Below are positions 1 through 10,639 of a stretch of DNA of 64,000 nucleotides, in pieces. The notes under the pieces are model-generated. The model did not search any database. It worked only from the letters and a program-made list of their open reading frames with translations, and was not told where the DNA came from. Where the stretch lies: positions 519,501 to 583,500 of the forward strand of contig CAJNDS010002159.1 in NCBI GenBank assembly GCA_905221605.1. The letters are read 5' to 3'. The DNA is from Symbiodinium natans (taxonomy: Eukaryota; Sar; Dinophyceae; Suessiales; Symbiodiniaceae). Position numbers and translations under genes: made by a program. The first letter of the stretch is position 1. Every line of letters begins with the position of its first letter.

Positions 1-346
1 AGCCTTTTGAGTCACTTGCGGGTGCGTGGTAAATCCGATCATCACATACAGCCGCCAATAGCCCTTATTATTTGCCAAGCTTCGATACGCGAAGCCCTGC
101 CGAACCCAATTCTAAGCCCACAAATCCTGAACCTTCCTGACCCAAAAGTCTCCAACCGAAAAACACAAAACGAGAAGGGTCCAGGGTTTAGAGTTTAGGG
201 TCCGAGAATGAATCCTAACCCCAAACCCTGACCCCTAAACTCTAAATCCCAAGTCGTCAGGTTCCTACGTGGAGCTACGCTCGAGTCCGTTCCAGATCCA
301 GAGGGTGCGGTAGAGGCCGCGTTAAAGAACCCCAAAAGACATATTC

Positions 347-456
347 AGGGTAGTTATCTAAATTTGGGTGAGTCCCCTATGGAGTATTTACTGTAGTACC
401 GTGCAGGCACACTTCTACAAAGTGCCCCCAAAAGCGACCCTACAGAGAACTACCCC
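347..456. mobile_element. MITE-like element, family B, copy 1
   Basis: Ends GGGTAGTTATCTAAATTTGG and CTACAGAGAACTACCCC. The interior TGTAGTACCG resembles TACTACGG in the copy at 54977. Confidence 0.6.
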
Positions 457-1493
457 ATAGTTTAAAGAGTCGCAAGAGTCGCTATACTTCCACTTTCCTT
501 ATAGACTTAAGTTTTTGCTCTGGGGTTTTCTTATACAAATCAACGTAGACTGTTTCTATTTTTGTCATGCCCGTTTCTCTTGGTTCTAGTTGTCATAGAC
601 TCGACAAGTGATATCAAACATTTCTTTCTGCGTTTTCAGCTTGTTTGGGGTTTCGGGTTTAGGGCTTCTCTGAAATAGGGTGTAAGATGGAAGCAACAGG
701 GTCGTGTCGGGTCTTAGCGTGTGCAGTGTAGGGTGCTCTTTTCTCGGGCGGCTTCCTATGTTAAACGGGGGGTACGGATACGGAGAAATGTATCATAGTT
801 CAGAAGTTGCCCAAAACCCTAAACCTTAAACCCTAATGGCCAATCCTTAACCTGCATCGCCCTGAAGACGTCCTGGGAGGCGTTGTTGTTGCGGGGCTTG
901 AACCTCCAAGTAGGGGTTCTAGGGTCTTGAGGCGTTTTTGTGGGTTCGGGCTTCTAGAGTGGCTGTGAGGGGTTGGTGATTTAGGCTTTGGTGACGCCTT
1001 GGGGCTGTTCGTGCTTCTAGCAACAGCTCCAAAGATGTTTAGGGTTTAGGGTTTAGGGTTTAGCCCCATCAACACGATTTGGTTCAGGGCTTGCAGGGCT
1101 TAGGGTCTGTTAGACTGTTACGCAAGGTTCGGATCCGACAATGCGAGGTGGAGTTCCGTATTTGCGGTGCATTTGCTGCCCTGCCAGTTTGGCCCCAAAC
1201 CCAAACCCTAAACCCTAAATCCTAAACCCTCAACCCTCAACCCTAAACCCTAAACCCTAAACCCTGCCAGTTTGGCCCCTCTGCCCTCCAGTTATCTCAT
1301 TGTTGGGGTACTAGCCCGAGCAACTTGTACACTAGGTGCTTGGGAGTGAGGCGGGTGTTTAGGGTTTAGGGTTTAGGGTTTAGGGTTCAGGGTTCAGGGT
1401 TCAGGGTTTAGAGTTTAGAGTTTAGAGTTTAGTTTAGGGTTTACGATTGAACCTAAAAGCCCTAAAGCCCAAACCCCCCAAATCGGTGAGGAG

Positions 1494-1554
1494 GATTTCG
1501 CCAATGCTTTGGAGTCCATGATTGACGAGGAGCTGGCCGCCCAGCCAAGGCAGA
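1494..1554 (+). CDS. candidate internal exon (acidic, helical)
   Basis: The segment follows GAGGAG (AG then G, as in dinoflagellate acceptors) and opens DFANALESMIDEELAAQ before a GTTGAGGG donor-like site. The frame would reach TGA two codons further on. It is a unique-sequence island between telomere-type arrays at about 1355-1440 and 1570-1661. No family recognised; phase with the next island is not settled. Confidence 0.4.
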
Positions 1555-1687
1555 GTTGAGGGTGTGACCCATGCTTCAGGCTTAGGGTTTTAGGGTTTAG
1601 GCTTTAGGGTTTAGGGTTTAGGGTTTAGGGTTTAGGGTTTAGGGTTTAGGGTTTAGGGTTTCGGAATCTTGCGATGCATCTGGCCAG

Positions 1688-1778
1688 GGAAGAGGGCGAA
1701 GAAGACGAGCGAGCGCAGGAAATGGAGGCCTTTGCCGGGCGCCAGCTTTCCACCTATAAACCCTTCAAGGAATCGCAA
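1688..1778 (+). CDS. candidate internal exon (charged)
   Basis: Preceded by GGCCAG and ending CAA|GTGCGG just before a long TTTAGGG array. It reads EEGEEDERAQEMEAFAGRQ and then LSTYKPFKESQ. It is strongly charged and GC-rich, unlike the flanking repeats. Likely the same gene as the islands at 1494 and 2371. Function unknown. Confidence 0.45.
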
Positions 1779-1783
1779 GTGCG

Positions 1784-1883
1784 GTTTAGGGTTTAGGGTT
1801 TAGGGTTTAGGGTTTAGGGTTTAGGGTTTAGGGTTTAGGGTTTAGGGTTTAGGGTTTAGGGTTTAGGGTTTAGGGTTTAGGGC
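1784..1883 (+). repeat. TTTAGGG array
   Basis: Near-perfect tandem TTTAGGG units (about 14) begin immediately downstream of the donor of the exon at 1688-1778. The unit matches the plant/alveolate telomere repeat but the array is interstitial, with coding-like sequence on both sides. Confidence 0.9.
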
Positions 1884-1979
1884 TACACCCGGACCCTCAT
1901 AAGACCCTACCTTCAGAACATGCTTGGAATAGCAAGCCTAAAAGAAAGGTAGGGCTGAGGCTTCTCAAAGTCACTCAAG

Positions 1980-2366
1980 CCCTGAACCCCCGGCACCTCT
2001 CCAGGGCCTAAACCCTTTCAACCCTAAAAACCCTACAAGCCCTGTATGCCCTTAAAACCCAATCAACCCTGCCAACCCTTCAAACCCTATTAAAATCTCT
2101 ACACCCTCCTAACCCTATAAACCCTATAAACCCTATAAACCCTATAGACCCCAAAAAGCCCACAAGTGCTAAACACCCCCTAAAACCCAGTCAAACCTTA
2201 TCAAGCCCTATCAAGCCCTCTAGACCCGAAGCAGGCATCCCTACAAACCCTATAAACCCAAAAAAATCACCATAAACCCTTTCAGCCCTCAAAAATCCCA
2301 TAAACCCTATAAACCACAAAAAACCTACAAACCCTAAAAAAACCATAAAAGCCCTCTAGACTCGAA
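1980..2366 (+). repeat. degenerate CCCTAAA-type tract (intron 3' half)
   Basis: The tract consists of CCCTAAA, CCCTATAAA and CCCTACAAA variants, C/A-rich on the plus strand, and lies directly upstream of the acceptor at 2370. Together with the TTTAGGG array at 1784-1883 it gives the intron inverted telomere-type ends. Confidence 0.75.
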
Positions 2367-2370
2367 ACAG

Positions 2371-2472
2371 GCCTTGAAGGAGGAGCAGGCGGCCCAAGAG
2401 GAGGATTTGGATGGCGACGAGGCGCAGAAGACCAGCACCGTCAAGGCGGCCACGCCCGAGCCATTGCGACTT
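2371..2472 (+). CDS. candidate internal exon, acidic
   Basis: Acceptor GAAACAG|G and donor CTT|GTTTAGGG. The exon is 34 whole codons reading ALKEEQAAQEEDLDGDEAQK and then TSTVKAATPEPLRL. The donor GT is the first two bases of a telomere-type unit. Low-complexity acidic linker; family unknown. Confidence 0.55.
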
Positions 2473-3282
2473 GTTTAGGGTTTAGGGCTTAGGGCTTAGG
2501 GTTTAGGGTTTAGGGTTTCGGGTTTAGGGTTTAGGGTTTAGGGGGTTCCGGGGCTTTGGAGGCTTTAGGGTTTTGGGTTTAGAGGGTTCCGGGGGGTTTA
2601 GAGGGTTTAGGGTTTTGGGTTTAGGGGTTCCGGGCTTCTGGTTTAGGACCTCAGAGCCTGTTTCGGGTTTAGAATATCCTACTTACCAATATGACTCAAC
2701 CATGGTGTAGTCTGGGACCAAATGCGCCATCTACCCATACTAGTACCTCAACTCCCGATGTATGGACTAGAATATGGATCAACAAGCCCTGGCCCTAATA
2801 ACCCCTGCAAGCCGAACCTCTCTAACCCCTAAACCCTAGACCAAGAATCCTCTAGGGTTTAGGGTTTGGGGTTTGTGCTTTGGGGCTTTGGGGCTTAGGG
2901 TCCGAGACTCTCAGATCCTACGACGTCGCCCCTCAGTTCCATTCTTCAGTTCAGGGTTTCGGGTTTAGGGCTTAGGGCTTAGGGCTTCGGGTTTAGGGAT
3001 GGTTTAGGGTTTAGGGTTTAGGGTTTAGGGTTTAGGGTTTAAGATTTAGGGGTTAGGGTTTAGGGTTTAGGGTTTAGGGTTTAGGGTCAGGGTTTTGGGT
3101 CGTTCTGACTCACGTAGTTCCAAGGATTGAGATTGCACGTGGAATATGAACCCTAGAGCTCTTCAAACCCCAAAAGCCCACCCTGAACCCTAAACCCGAA
3201 GCCCGAAAAGCCCTATAAGCCCTAAACCCTAAACCCCAAACCCCCAGAAGCCCGAAACCCCAAACTCAAATTTGATTCGCAG

Positions 3283-3339
3283 GCCGACGCGACAACCGCG
3301 AAGCCCACGACCGTGGCCATGTCCCTTGCTGAGGCAAGG
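3283..3339 (+). CDS. candidate internal exon with GC donor
   Basis: Acceptor ATTCGCAG|GCC and donor AGG|GCCTTTAGGG. It has 19 whole codons, ADATTAKPTTVAMSLAEAR. A GC 5' splice site is a known minority class in dinoflagellates. Followed directly by a short TTTAGGG array and then the next exon at 3589. Confidence 0.5.
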
Positions 3340-3588
3340 GCCTTTAGGGTTTACTGTAGGGTTTAGGGTTTCAGTGGTTGGGCTCTTTTTTATGTAAGAT
3401 GAGCGCTGCAGTACCAGTGCACATAATATTCCTTGCCTGGCCCTCAACCCTAAACCCCTCAACCCCAAACCCTAGACTCCCAAGACCTCAACTTAAACCC
3501 TAAACCCTAAACCCTAAGCCCTAAACCCTAAACCCTAAACCCTAAACCCTAAACCCTAAACCCTAAACCCTAAACCCCACTCCTCCAG

Positions 3589-3697
3589 GTCCAAGCCTGC
3601 CTGGTGGAGACCCTCTCGGCACTGCGCGCGGCCTGCCGAGACGCGGACCGCAAGCCCTCGGCCAACGACGTCCTGCGAAGGCTTACTGAACTTTGTG
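3589..3697 (+). CDS. candidate internal exon, helical
   Basis: The acceptor TCCTCCAG|GTC has a pyrimidine tract preceded by a CCCTAAA array (3496-3577), and the donor is TGTG|GTACTT. It reads VQACLVETLSALRAACRDAD and then RKPSANDVLRRLTELC. Amphipathic and strongly coding-like; one of the clearest exons in this stretch. No named family recognised. Confidence 0.6.
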
Positions 3698-4979
3698 GTA
3701 CTTTACCGTAACTTTAGATCCTTACCCTTTTTGGGTTCATTAGGTTTCTTAATAAGGCAGCTAAAAGTTTAATTTATAGCTACCCTCCTGAGTGCAGCCA
3801 AGTGAACCTCTCCCCCGATTTGGGTGGTGTTGTCTGCGTACTCGCTCCCATTCCCAAATCGCCTTCTAGTTGCCCTCGTTGCTCTGAACGAAAGAAAGAA
3901 ATGAGGGCCCCTATAATGTTAATACTGTGGGGACCAATATCCGTTTCGTTTGCTTCGCGGGCAAAAAGCATGGAAAAGAAGGCCGCGTGACGAAAAGACC
4001 AAGTTAACTAATAGTGTACAAGCGAATCATAAGCCATGTGAAGAGCACCCAAAATATACTGGAAATGAAGTCTTTTTCCCGGCGTGTTCATTCGCTCATT
4101 TAATTCGCTTATTCACACATTTATGAACTAAGTATTGTAATCAAGGTGTTTAAGATACGAAAAATATGCTTAATATGAACAATAAAAAGAAGAATATAAG
4201 AATATATAAACGGGCCATTAGCAGAATGTCATAGGCCTGTACTACTACTCAATATTGATTGGTTATGTAGGGCTCTGGATCAAAGATGCAGGCAGCCATG
4301 CAAAGAAAATTGGAAAGTGCAAAGTACGTTGTTTTTGTTTAAGGCAACCGTTTGGAACCTGTTCTGGGAATTTCTCGATTTCGTGTCCTCTTGCGAAGAG
4401 AAGTCCCAGCTTGCTTGCGGAGGGCGTTATAGGGTTCAGGGTTGAGAGCTTCGAGTTCAGAACGAGGGCTGAGGGCTCAGAGGGTGTGGTGCCAGTACCT
4501 CAAATCTTCGCACCGAGTTCCTTGCCGCCGCCTTCCTCTGACTATCTCTTGATTCTGCACCTCAGCAGCCCCCTAAGCCCTAAACCCTAAACCCTAACCC
4601 CTCTTCGGGTTTAGGGTTCAGGGTATAGGGTTTAGGGTTATGTGTTCAATATTTGGATGTTGGCTCCCACGACGAAAGAGAAGTGCTGAGCGAAGTCCTT
4701 GCTTTTCGATGACCCTAAACCCCGTGTAGGGTTTAGGGTTTTGGGGTTAGTGTTTTTTTTGATTTAGGGTTTAGGGTTTAGTGTTTAGGTACATCACGGA
4801 GCAAAACCCTGAGCTCCAAGCCACGCATCGACATACTCGACGATTCAGCACGGTCTTCCCTTCCTTCCTTCCCGAAGCATTCTTCCTCCCTAAACCCTAA
4901 ACCCTAAACCCTAAACCCTAAACCCTAAACCCTAAACCCTAAACCCTAAACCCTAAACCCTAAACCCTAAACCCTGCAG
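3698..4979. other. long non-coding stretch, probable intron
   Basis: AT-richer unique sequence (3720-4260) is followed by mixed sequence with short TTTAGGG (4608-4640, 4726-4790) and CCCTAAA (4888-4975) arrays. Small open frames at 3802-3990 and 4255-4590 lack supporting splice context, but a missed exon is possible because the phases of the exons at 3589 and 4980 do not join. Confidence 0.5.
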
Positions 4980-5025
4980 GAACTCGTCCAAAGTCTTCGG
5001 CACGCAGCCCGAGGCTGCCTTGAAA
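4980..5025 (+). CDS. candidate short internal exon
   Basis: Acceptor CCCTGCAG|GAA lies directly after a CCCTAAA array, and the donor GAAA|GTAAGC is close to the canonical eukaryotic consensus. It reads ELVQSLRHAARGCLE. The good donor makes this a real splicing candidate despite its 46 bases. Confidence 0.5.
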
Positions 5026-5131
5026 GTAAGCCAAGTTTAGGTGTGTCCTCATGGAGCTGAAGACTGCGCCACGATCTTTCTAGCTCTTTTGTTCCTTGAC
5101 TTCGCTGGTCTTTGTCATGCGCTTGCAGATG

Positions 5132-5240
5132 GGTTTAGGGTTTAGGGTTTAGGGTCTAGGGTTTAGGGTTAAGGGTTAGGGTTTAGGGTTTAGGGTTTAG
5201 GGTTTAGGGTTTAGGGTTTAGGGTTTAGGGTTTAGGGTTT
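5132..5240 (+). repeat. TTTAGGG array
   Basis: About 15 units with two variants (TCTAGGG, TTAAGGG). It fills the intron between exons 4980-5025 and 5248-5371. This is the one intron here that lacks a CCCTAAA half. Confidence 0.85.
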
Positions 5241-5247
5241 GTGGCAG

Positions 5248-5371
5248 GCGGACGGATCGGCCCCCGCGGAGCCCACAGCTCCCGGGGGCGCCGCGGCGGA
5301 GACGCCGGCGGAACAGACCGACGGCACGGCCGGCACAGCAGCCGAGGGCCAACAGGCGAGCCGCCCCGGAT
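5248..5371 (+). CDS. candidate exon, Ala/Pro/Glu-rich linker
   Basis: Acceptor TTTGTGGCAG|GCG and donor GGAT|GTAGATG. It reads ADGSAPAEPTAPGGAAAETP and then AEQTDGTAGTAAEGQQASRPG. Very GC-rich, so other frames are also open; this one is chosen for its acidic linker composition. Low complexity, no domain. Confidence 0.5.
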
Positions 5372-5412
5372 GTAGATGTAGATACCTTAAACCCTAAACC
5401 CTAAACCCTATA

Positions 5413-5518
5413 CCCAATGAGCCCAATACCTCTTAAATAAGGAATATGCCCCAAATCATGTTAAGGATCCCTTTAGAATCTAAGGTACATTCCTTAAGGG
5501 GGTACTGGGCTCTCTGGG
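5413..5518. mobile_element. MITE-like element, family E, copy 1
   Basis: Inverted ends are CCCAATGAGCCCAATACC at 5413 and GGTACTGGGCTCTCTGGG at 5501-5518, the second being a near reverse complement of the first. The internal AAGGATCCCTTTA is shared with the copy at 40946-41350. No coding capacity. Confidence 0.65.
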
Positions 5519-5804
5519 TAGTTGGGCCCTTCTTTTTCGGGCTACCTACTGCAGAGCGAGGAGCCCTATATCATTACGGGGTACCCATAGCGGAGAGCTG
5601 CTCCATGGTACCCATAGCGGAGAGCTGCCCCATTTGTCTTAATTTGTATGGTATGAGCCTTATGAACGCTCGCCAACGCGGTTTGCAAGTGGGTGGGGGG
5701 TTGGTGTATAAGGAGAGTTGAGGAATGTAGGGTAAACCCTAAACCCTAAACCCTAAACCCTAAACCCTAAACCCTAAACCCTAAACCGGGCGTCACTGTT
5801 CCAG

Positions 5805-5861
5805 GACTGGGCGGCGCTTGACACCACGCTCTCCATGCAGCAAGAGGACCCTCTCAGCTGA
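5805..5861 (+). CDS. candidate terminal exon with stop
   Basis: Acceptor CTGTTCCAG|GAC follows a CCCTAAA array (5735-5787). It reads DWAALDTTLSMQQEDPLS and then TGA at 5859-5861. This would end the plus-strand gene made of the islands from 1494 onwards. Alternatively the stop marks a wrong frame. Confidence 0.5.
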   Translation, partial: DWAALDTTLSMQQEDPLS

Positions 5862-5892
5862 CTTTCGGGGGCCTTTTGGGATGACGATCATA

Positions 5893-5972
5893 ACCCTAGG
5901 GTTTAGGGTTTAGGGTTTAGGGTTTATCTAGGGTTTAGGGTTTAGGGTTTAGGGTTTAGGGTTTAGGGTTTA
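5893..5972 (+). repeat. TTTAGGG array with interruption
   Basis: Tandem TTTAGGG units, broken once by ATCTAGGG, just downstream of the putative stop at 5861. Confidence 0.85.
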
Positions 5973-6122
5973 GAACTCTAGGCCCTAAGCCCTGAATACA
6001 TCCCATCCTCCGTGTCGTTTAGGGCGCCTGAAAACCCTAAACCCACCCAACCACCGAAACCCGCCTAAACCCTAAACCCTAAACCCTAAACCCACCCAGC
6101 CACCCTAACCCCTAACCGCAAG

Positions 6123-6213
6123 GAGGCTTGCCCGGTCACTGCTGAGTCTGCCACCGCTGGCGACAAGAAGCCTGACGTGGCAATGGCAATGGACGGAGGC
6201 CCTGAAGTTGAGA
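6123..6213 (+). CDS. candidate internal exon
   Basis: Acceptor AACCGCAAG|GAG and donor GAGA|GTTTCGG. It reads EACPVTAESATAGDKKPDVA and then MAMDGGPEVE, ending with one extra base. The next island at 6560 needs two bases to complete a codon, so the phases join. Confidence 0.5.
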
Positions 6214-6379
6214 GTTTCGGGGGTTTAGGGCTTAGGGCTTAGGGCTTAAGGTGTAATTGGGGTTTTCAGGGCATAGGGTTTAGGGTGTAACTAGGGGTTT
6301 CAGGCATAGCTGCTCCCAGAAGCAACAAACCTCAACTGAGCCCCCAAAGCCTAATCCCTACAACCTTAAGCTAAGCACC

Positions 6380-6526
6380 TAAACTAAACCCTAAACCCTA
6401 AACCCTAAACCCTATACCCTAAACCCTAAACCCTAAACCCTAAACCCTAAACCCTAAACCCTAAACCCTAAACCCTAAACCCTAAACCCTAAACCCTAAA
6501 CCCTAAACCCTAAACCCTAAACCCCG
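6380..6526 (+). repeat. CCCTAAA array
   Basis: About 20 units in CCCTAAA orientation, directly upstream of the exon at 6560. Acceptor-side orientation, as for most plus-strand introns here. Confidence 0.9.
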
Positions 6527-6559
6527 ACTCGAAACCTTGGCCCAGCGACGTCAGCGCAG

Positions 6560-6615
6560 GCCCTGAGCAGCCGCTCGAGCCAGCGCCGGTGTTCGGCGAA
6601 GAGCCATGGCGCGGG
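6560..6615 (+). CDS. candidate exon running into a G tract
   Basis: Acceptor GTCAGCGCAG|GCC. It enters in phase 2 and reads PEQPLEPAPVFGEEPWRG before a long G run (6613-6639) where the sequence becomes unreliable. Phase agrees with the exon at 6123-6213. Downstream exons were not identified. Confidence 0.45.
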
Positions 6616-6639
6616 GGAGGGGGGGGGGGGGGGGGGGGC

Positions 6640-7725
6640 TTCGTCATAGTGGGGTAACACTTTACATAATGCTTAAGGGTACTTACTCAACAAGGAATAG
6701 AAATCTTATGTTTTATACTATCCCAACCATGAACTAGAGGAGGGCACTTGGGTTTTTTTTGGTTTTGGGGGTTTGGGGGCAGTTAGTACCCTAAACCCTA
6801 AAACCCTAAACCCCTACCTGCAAAGCCCTGGTCCTCAAAAAAACTGCTCGGAGCAGTTCCGGTATGGCATTTCCGCTCTTTCCGCTTAAAAACGCGCTGG
6901 TCCGAAAAAAACGAAAACCCAGGGAATATAGGCCTCCACCAAAACTGCTCGAAACTCTGGCGCGTCAGTAACAAAAAACGCTCGAATGCAAGTGCCTTTT
7001 GAGATCTGACAGGGTCCATTGCAGAGTCCATTGCAGGGCAAACGACGATTCGAGCAGAGGGTCTCCCGGAATTCCAGGGCTTAGATGAGTTTAGTTGTGA
7101 CTGAAGATCTGGCTCATTGAAACGCCCTGTATACCTTTGCACAAACCCAGTCGGGAAGCAAAAACCTAAATACACAGTACATAAACCCCTAAACCACAAA
7201 ATCCCTTAAGGCCAAAACCCGTCAAAACCCTCATATCCCATTAGTCCCCCTACTTCACAAGTAAACCTCCTAAACCACAAAAGCCCTCAATTAACCCCCT
7301 ATCGACTTAAAACCCCAAACCCTAAAACTCCATATTCAACCACTAAATCCCCATAAACGCTATTTAAAACCTTAAACCCCTTCGAATCCCTACATCCAGA
7401 AGCCCCTACAAGCCCGCGCACGCCTTCAGCGAGGGGCCAGCTGGAAGCTCAGAGTGGCAGAACAATATAGGGGTTGGGGTTTCGGATTTGGGCTTCGTTT
7501 CTCACACTCCACAAGAGCTTTGGGGTTGTAGAGGGCTTCATAATAGCGAGGGTTTTGTGATTGGACCTATATTACCCTATAAACCCTTGCTACATCTTGC
7601 GTGGGCAATCGGATAGGGTTTTTGCTATAACTGTAGGGTTGGGGCTTGCGGTTTAGAGGGTTTGGGTTTTGGGTATCATAGATAGGGCCTTATTTTCGGG
7701 TTTAGGCTTACAGGGTTTATAGGGT
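6640..7725. other. no gene supported
   Basis: Unique sequence with scattered CCCTAAA-like words at 7200-7400. A minus-strand open frame (6798-7199) contains TTTAGGG-derived residues at both ends and has no splice context, so it is not called. A short possible plus exon at 7417-7470 follows CTTCAG. Confidence 0.5.
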
Positions 7726-7734
7726 TTGGGGTTT

Positions 7735-7945
7735 ATATATAGGGGTATGACAGGGACAAGGATGCAGTGTCTCCTTGGCAGTATAAGACTCGTGTGTAGA
7801 GGGAATTTACCTGGGGTTTCGGGTTCAACTGAGGCTTGTATACATATATGGGGTATACCCGCGACAAAGATGCAGAGTCTCCTTGGGAGACTAATTTACT
7901 TGGGCTTGTGTAGAGGATTGATACTTCAGGAGGTATACACATTGT
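7735..7945. repeat. imperfect direct repeat, unit about 110 bases
   Basis: GGGGTATGACAGGGACAAGG at 7742 recurs as GGGGTATACCCGCGACAAAG at 7850. Both are followed by ATGCAG, GTCTCCTTGG and then TTGTGTAGAG or CGTGTGTAGAG. It lies just downstream of the stop of the 658-codon frame and may be its 3' flank. Function unknown. Confidence 0.55.
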
Positions 7946-7952
7946 AAAGCAG

Positions 7953-9929
7953 CTACACGCCTGCCCGCCTAAAAAGCAACCTGCATGCGATTAAGTAGCG
8001 GTCAAGGCAGCGTCGGGATGCTAGTTTGGGGGAAATCCTCCGTGAAACCCTTGCAATTTTTCCTATCATGTCCTCATTGGCTTCACAATTAAAGATTGCA
8101 GCATAGTTCAGGATGCACGGGGTTTCTTCATCTTGCTCCTTGACCGCCCGAATTTGTTCCTGCAGGTCAATCAGGAAGTGGTGGTAGAAGTGCACTTTCG
8201 GTCGGAGCGAGAACAACCGACGGTTCTCGCTCATGGCTTTGGAAGCCAAAAACGCATAGCCTTTCAACAGCTTGAAACCACATCTCAAAAGGTACTTCGC
8301 ACAGCTCTTGTGAATCAAGATGTTGTGAGAGCTGGCTACGCCCGTATAGTTCAGAGCAGCCTCCGCGGTCTGCAACATGGCCATTAAAATTTCATTGGAG
8401 CTATTGCGGGGCTCACGCAAAAGCAACTTGATGAACCAACGGAGCCACTCCAGAACGATCAAGGTGTCCGCTCCTTTTCCAGAAAGGAACGGGAACATGT
8501 TTGCCTTGTGGCGATGAAAATTCGCCTTCGTGAATTTGCGGAGGGAAGGCGATTTCTTGCAAGCCAGGCAGTACAAGTGGAAACTGCTGTGTGCCCTCTC
8601 CAGGCGTGTAGCAAGCGACCAGGAGTCGCCAGGCGAATCAAAGAAGCGAAGGTGAGCTAACCAAATGATACAGCTGGCGCATAGGTCTCGCAAGAAACCG
8701 TGCTTGAGAGTATGAAAGGCATCCCTCCTATAGAGGGTTGCCTTCTTGCTTTCGCTGAACGGGATCTCACTCAGAGGGGGAACCACTGACCATGGGTCAC
8801 TAGTGTACAAGCTACTCAACCATGCAGGAGGGTCTCGAAGGTCAATTCCTGGCAGGCTCTCGTCAGAGCCTGCCATGCACTCAGGGCAAAATGCCTGAGG
8901 GTTGGTCGGGCCCTCATGGGTGTATGACCTCGAATAATTTGTCACTTCCAGATGATACTCAAAGTCGCCCTTCACTCCAATGAGAGCTGCCCGGTAAACA
9001 TGTCCCTCACATTCCACCCCCTGATTAAAGAGTCCAGACAGGTCACTCTTCAATTCTTGCAAGTACGCAGGGACTACCTGAGGGTGTGCTTTCAGCATCT
9101 TGTTCGGGATGGCAGTGCCCAGAAAGCGGCTCATGTACACATGACCCCTACCGTTGTGTGGCATGTCAGGATCACCCAGCCTCCTACGCTTGAAAGGGCA
9201 CCACTCATCCTTCACTTCTTCAGGCAGAAATTCTTCGCGGGCTCGGCGCCCACAGCTTGATGTCATGACGCCACCTTGCTCATGACGTGTTACTTGGGCA
9301 CTCTTGGAGGCACGGGAACGGATTTCTTTTGACAACCCGAAGACTGCTTCAAATGTGAACACGAAAATGGGACTTTTTTGGAATCCTCGGCCCTTGTCTC
9401 CGTGAAGCGCCACGGGGACGATCCGTCCCCAGGCTTCCCTTTCAGGAAACTGCCTGAAGATCTCATGTTCAGCGTGGAACATTCTATACCCAGTCCAAAA
9501 CCGCTTGCAAAGCTCCTCTGCACTTTCACCTCGCGGCAGACCTCCTAACAAGAGGGCTGGGTGGTTCCTGACAAGAAAGCCGAAAAAGTGAGACACTTTT
9601 AAGTACGGAAGAGTAGTCGGGGGCTTCCCTTCTTCTTCCTCTACTGTTAGCTCAGATCTAGCTACCGGCAGAAACAGCCCAAATCTACGTAGCAACCGCT
9701 GGCTGTCTCGCTCGGCGTGGCTTGCACTTACCTTTGTCGCTGCAATTGCGCTTGCTGAGGCAAGACCCCCTTCTGCATGGAATGCCCGAGCCAGCCTTCC
9801 CATCTCAGACGCTGGAGCCTTGGGCTGGTTTGGGGCATTGCAAGGGCTCAACCTATATAGGGCGTAGATGGGTTCCACATGGAAACCCTTCAGGTTATTC
9901 GGACAAGCTTGGACGGGTTTTGCGGGCAT
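7953..9929 (-). CDS. large transposase-like open frame (dinoflagellate-expanded family)
   Basis: A 658-codon uninterrupted frame, by far the longest in the window. Landmarks: a LPYLKVSHFFGFL segment near residue 108; FPEREAWGRIVPVALHGDKG near 160-180, where the LHGD may be a catalytic-type Asp; a Cys pair AFCPECMAG near 355; and YRRDAFHTLKHGFLRDL near 415, matching the position of a second Asp/His segment. From memory this order (short helical N region, LHGD motif, CxxC, D-x-H-x-LK motif) is that of very large transposase-like families in Symbiodiniaceae, but no search was run. It has no telomere-type repeats and reads through without introns. The start used is the first Met; upstream minus-strand exons (10470-14505) may splice onto it, in which case the Met is internal. 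No terminal inverted repeats were found around it. Confidence 0.7.
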   Translation of the reverse strand: MPAKPVQACPNNLKGFHVEPIYALYRLSPCNAPNQPKAPASEMGRLARAFHAEGGLASASAIAATKVSASHAERDSQRLLRRFGLFLPVARSELTVEEEEGKPPTTLPYLKVSHFFGFLVRNHPALLLGGLPRGESAEELCKRFWTGYRMFHAEHEIFRQFPEREAWGRIVPVALHGDKGRGFQKSPIFVFTFEAVFGLSKEIRSRASKSAQVTRHEQGGVMTSSCGRRAREEFLPEEVKDEWCPFKRRRLGDPDMPHNGRGHVYMSRFLGTAIPNKMLKAHPQVVPAYLQELKSDLSGLFNQGVECEGHVYRAALIGVKGDFEYHLEVTNYSRSYTHEGPTNPQAFCPECMAGSDESLPGIDLRDPPAWLSSLYTSDPWSVVPPLSEIPFSESKKATLYRRDAFHTLKHGFLRDLCASCIIWLAHLRFFDSPGDSWSLATRLERAHSSFHLYCLACKKSPSLRKFTKANFHRHKANMFPFLSGKGADTLIVLEWLRWFIKLLLREPRNSSNEILMAMLQTAEAALNYTGVASSHNILIHKSCAKYLLRCGFKLLKGYAFLASKAMSENRRLFSLRPKVHFYHHFLIDLQEQIRAVKEQDEETPCILNYAAIFNCEANEDMIGKIARVSRRISPKLASRRCLDRYLIACRLLFRRAGV

Positions 9930-10469
9930 TTGCTCGTTTGAGGACTAGGTAACCGACAGTACTCACCAAATAGGGTTCTGGTTTGAGGCATTCCGTGGGA
10001 TCTTTCTCGGTGGGAAGTCTTCGGTTTATAAGAGCCCCACATAATGACCTATTCAGGGCTTAGGACGAGCTTGGGCGGGTTTTCGGGAAATGCATGGGGA
10101 ACCCATATACAGGGGACCATATACATCTATTGGACAAGGAACTCCGTCAGCCAGCTGTTGCGCCATGGCTTCCAGAGCCTCTGTCTTGGAAGCAGAATCA
10201 TCTTCTTGACCTGGCGTTGCGATTACGTAAACCACTTCCTAGAAAGCCAGCATTCTACAACAGCATTTGTCGCCAACTTCAGTGATGAGCACGCTGTTCG
10301 ATCAATTATGGGATCCTGGGACATGCCAGGATGTAATGTCAAAACCCAGACGAGTGCCGAGGCCTGCAACGCGAGGCAAGCAAAAACATCGACAAAATTG
10401 AATATGTATAGTGGTCTGCGCTGCAGGTTCTGGATAGCATCGCCTATACGGCCATGTGGGCACAAACAA

Positions 10470-10602
10470 CTACTTCTTGGGCTTCTTAGCAGGCTGCTTC
10501 GCCCCTGCCGTAATGGGGGGCCGCTTATTCGGCTTGCCCTTCGGCTCAGGCGGCGCAGCTGCTGGCAGCAGACTCCTGCAGAGGATCGGAGGGGTGGACC
10601 AC
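10470..10602 (-). CDS. candidate exon ending in a Lys-rich NLS-like tail
   Basis: Minus-strand acceptor TCTAGTCAG|GTGG. It reads LLPAAAPPEPKGKPNKRPP and then ITAGAKQPAKKPKK before TAG at 10470-10472. The basic tail looks like a nuclear localisation signal. It could end the gene whose first exon is 13259-14505, or the last codons could be intronic and the gene could continue into the 658-codon frame. Confidence 0.5.
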
Positions 10603-10639
10603 CTGACTAGAACATAAAGAGTTTTTTCCCATTCCTATC

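Noticed and set aside
8133-9952. Plus-strand frames opposite the 658-codon frame
   Set aside because: All shorter than 105 codons and antisense to a continuous, motif-bearing minus-strand frame.
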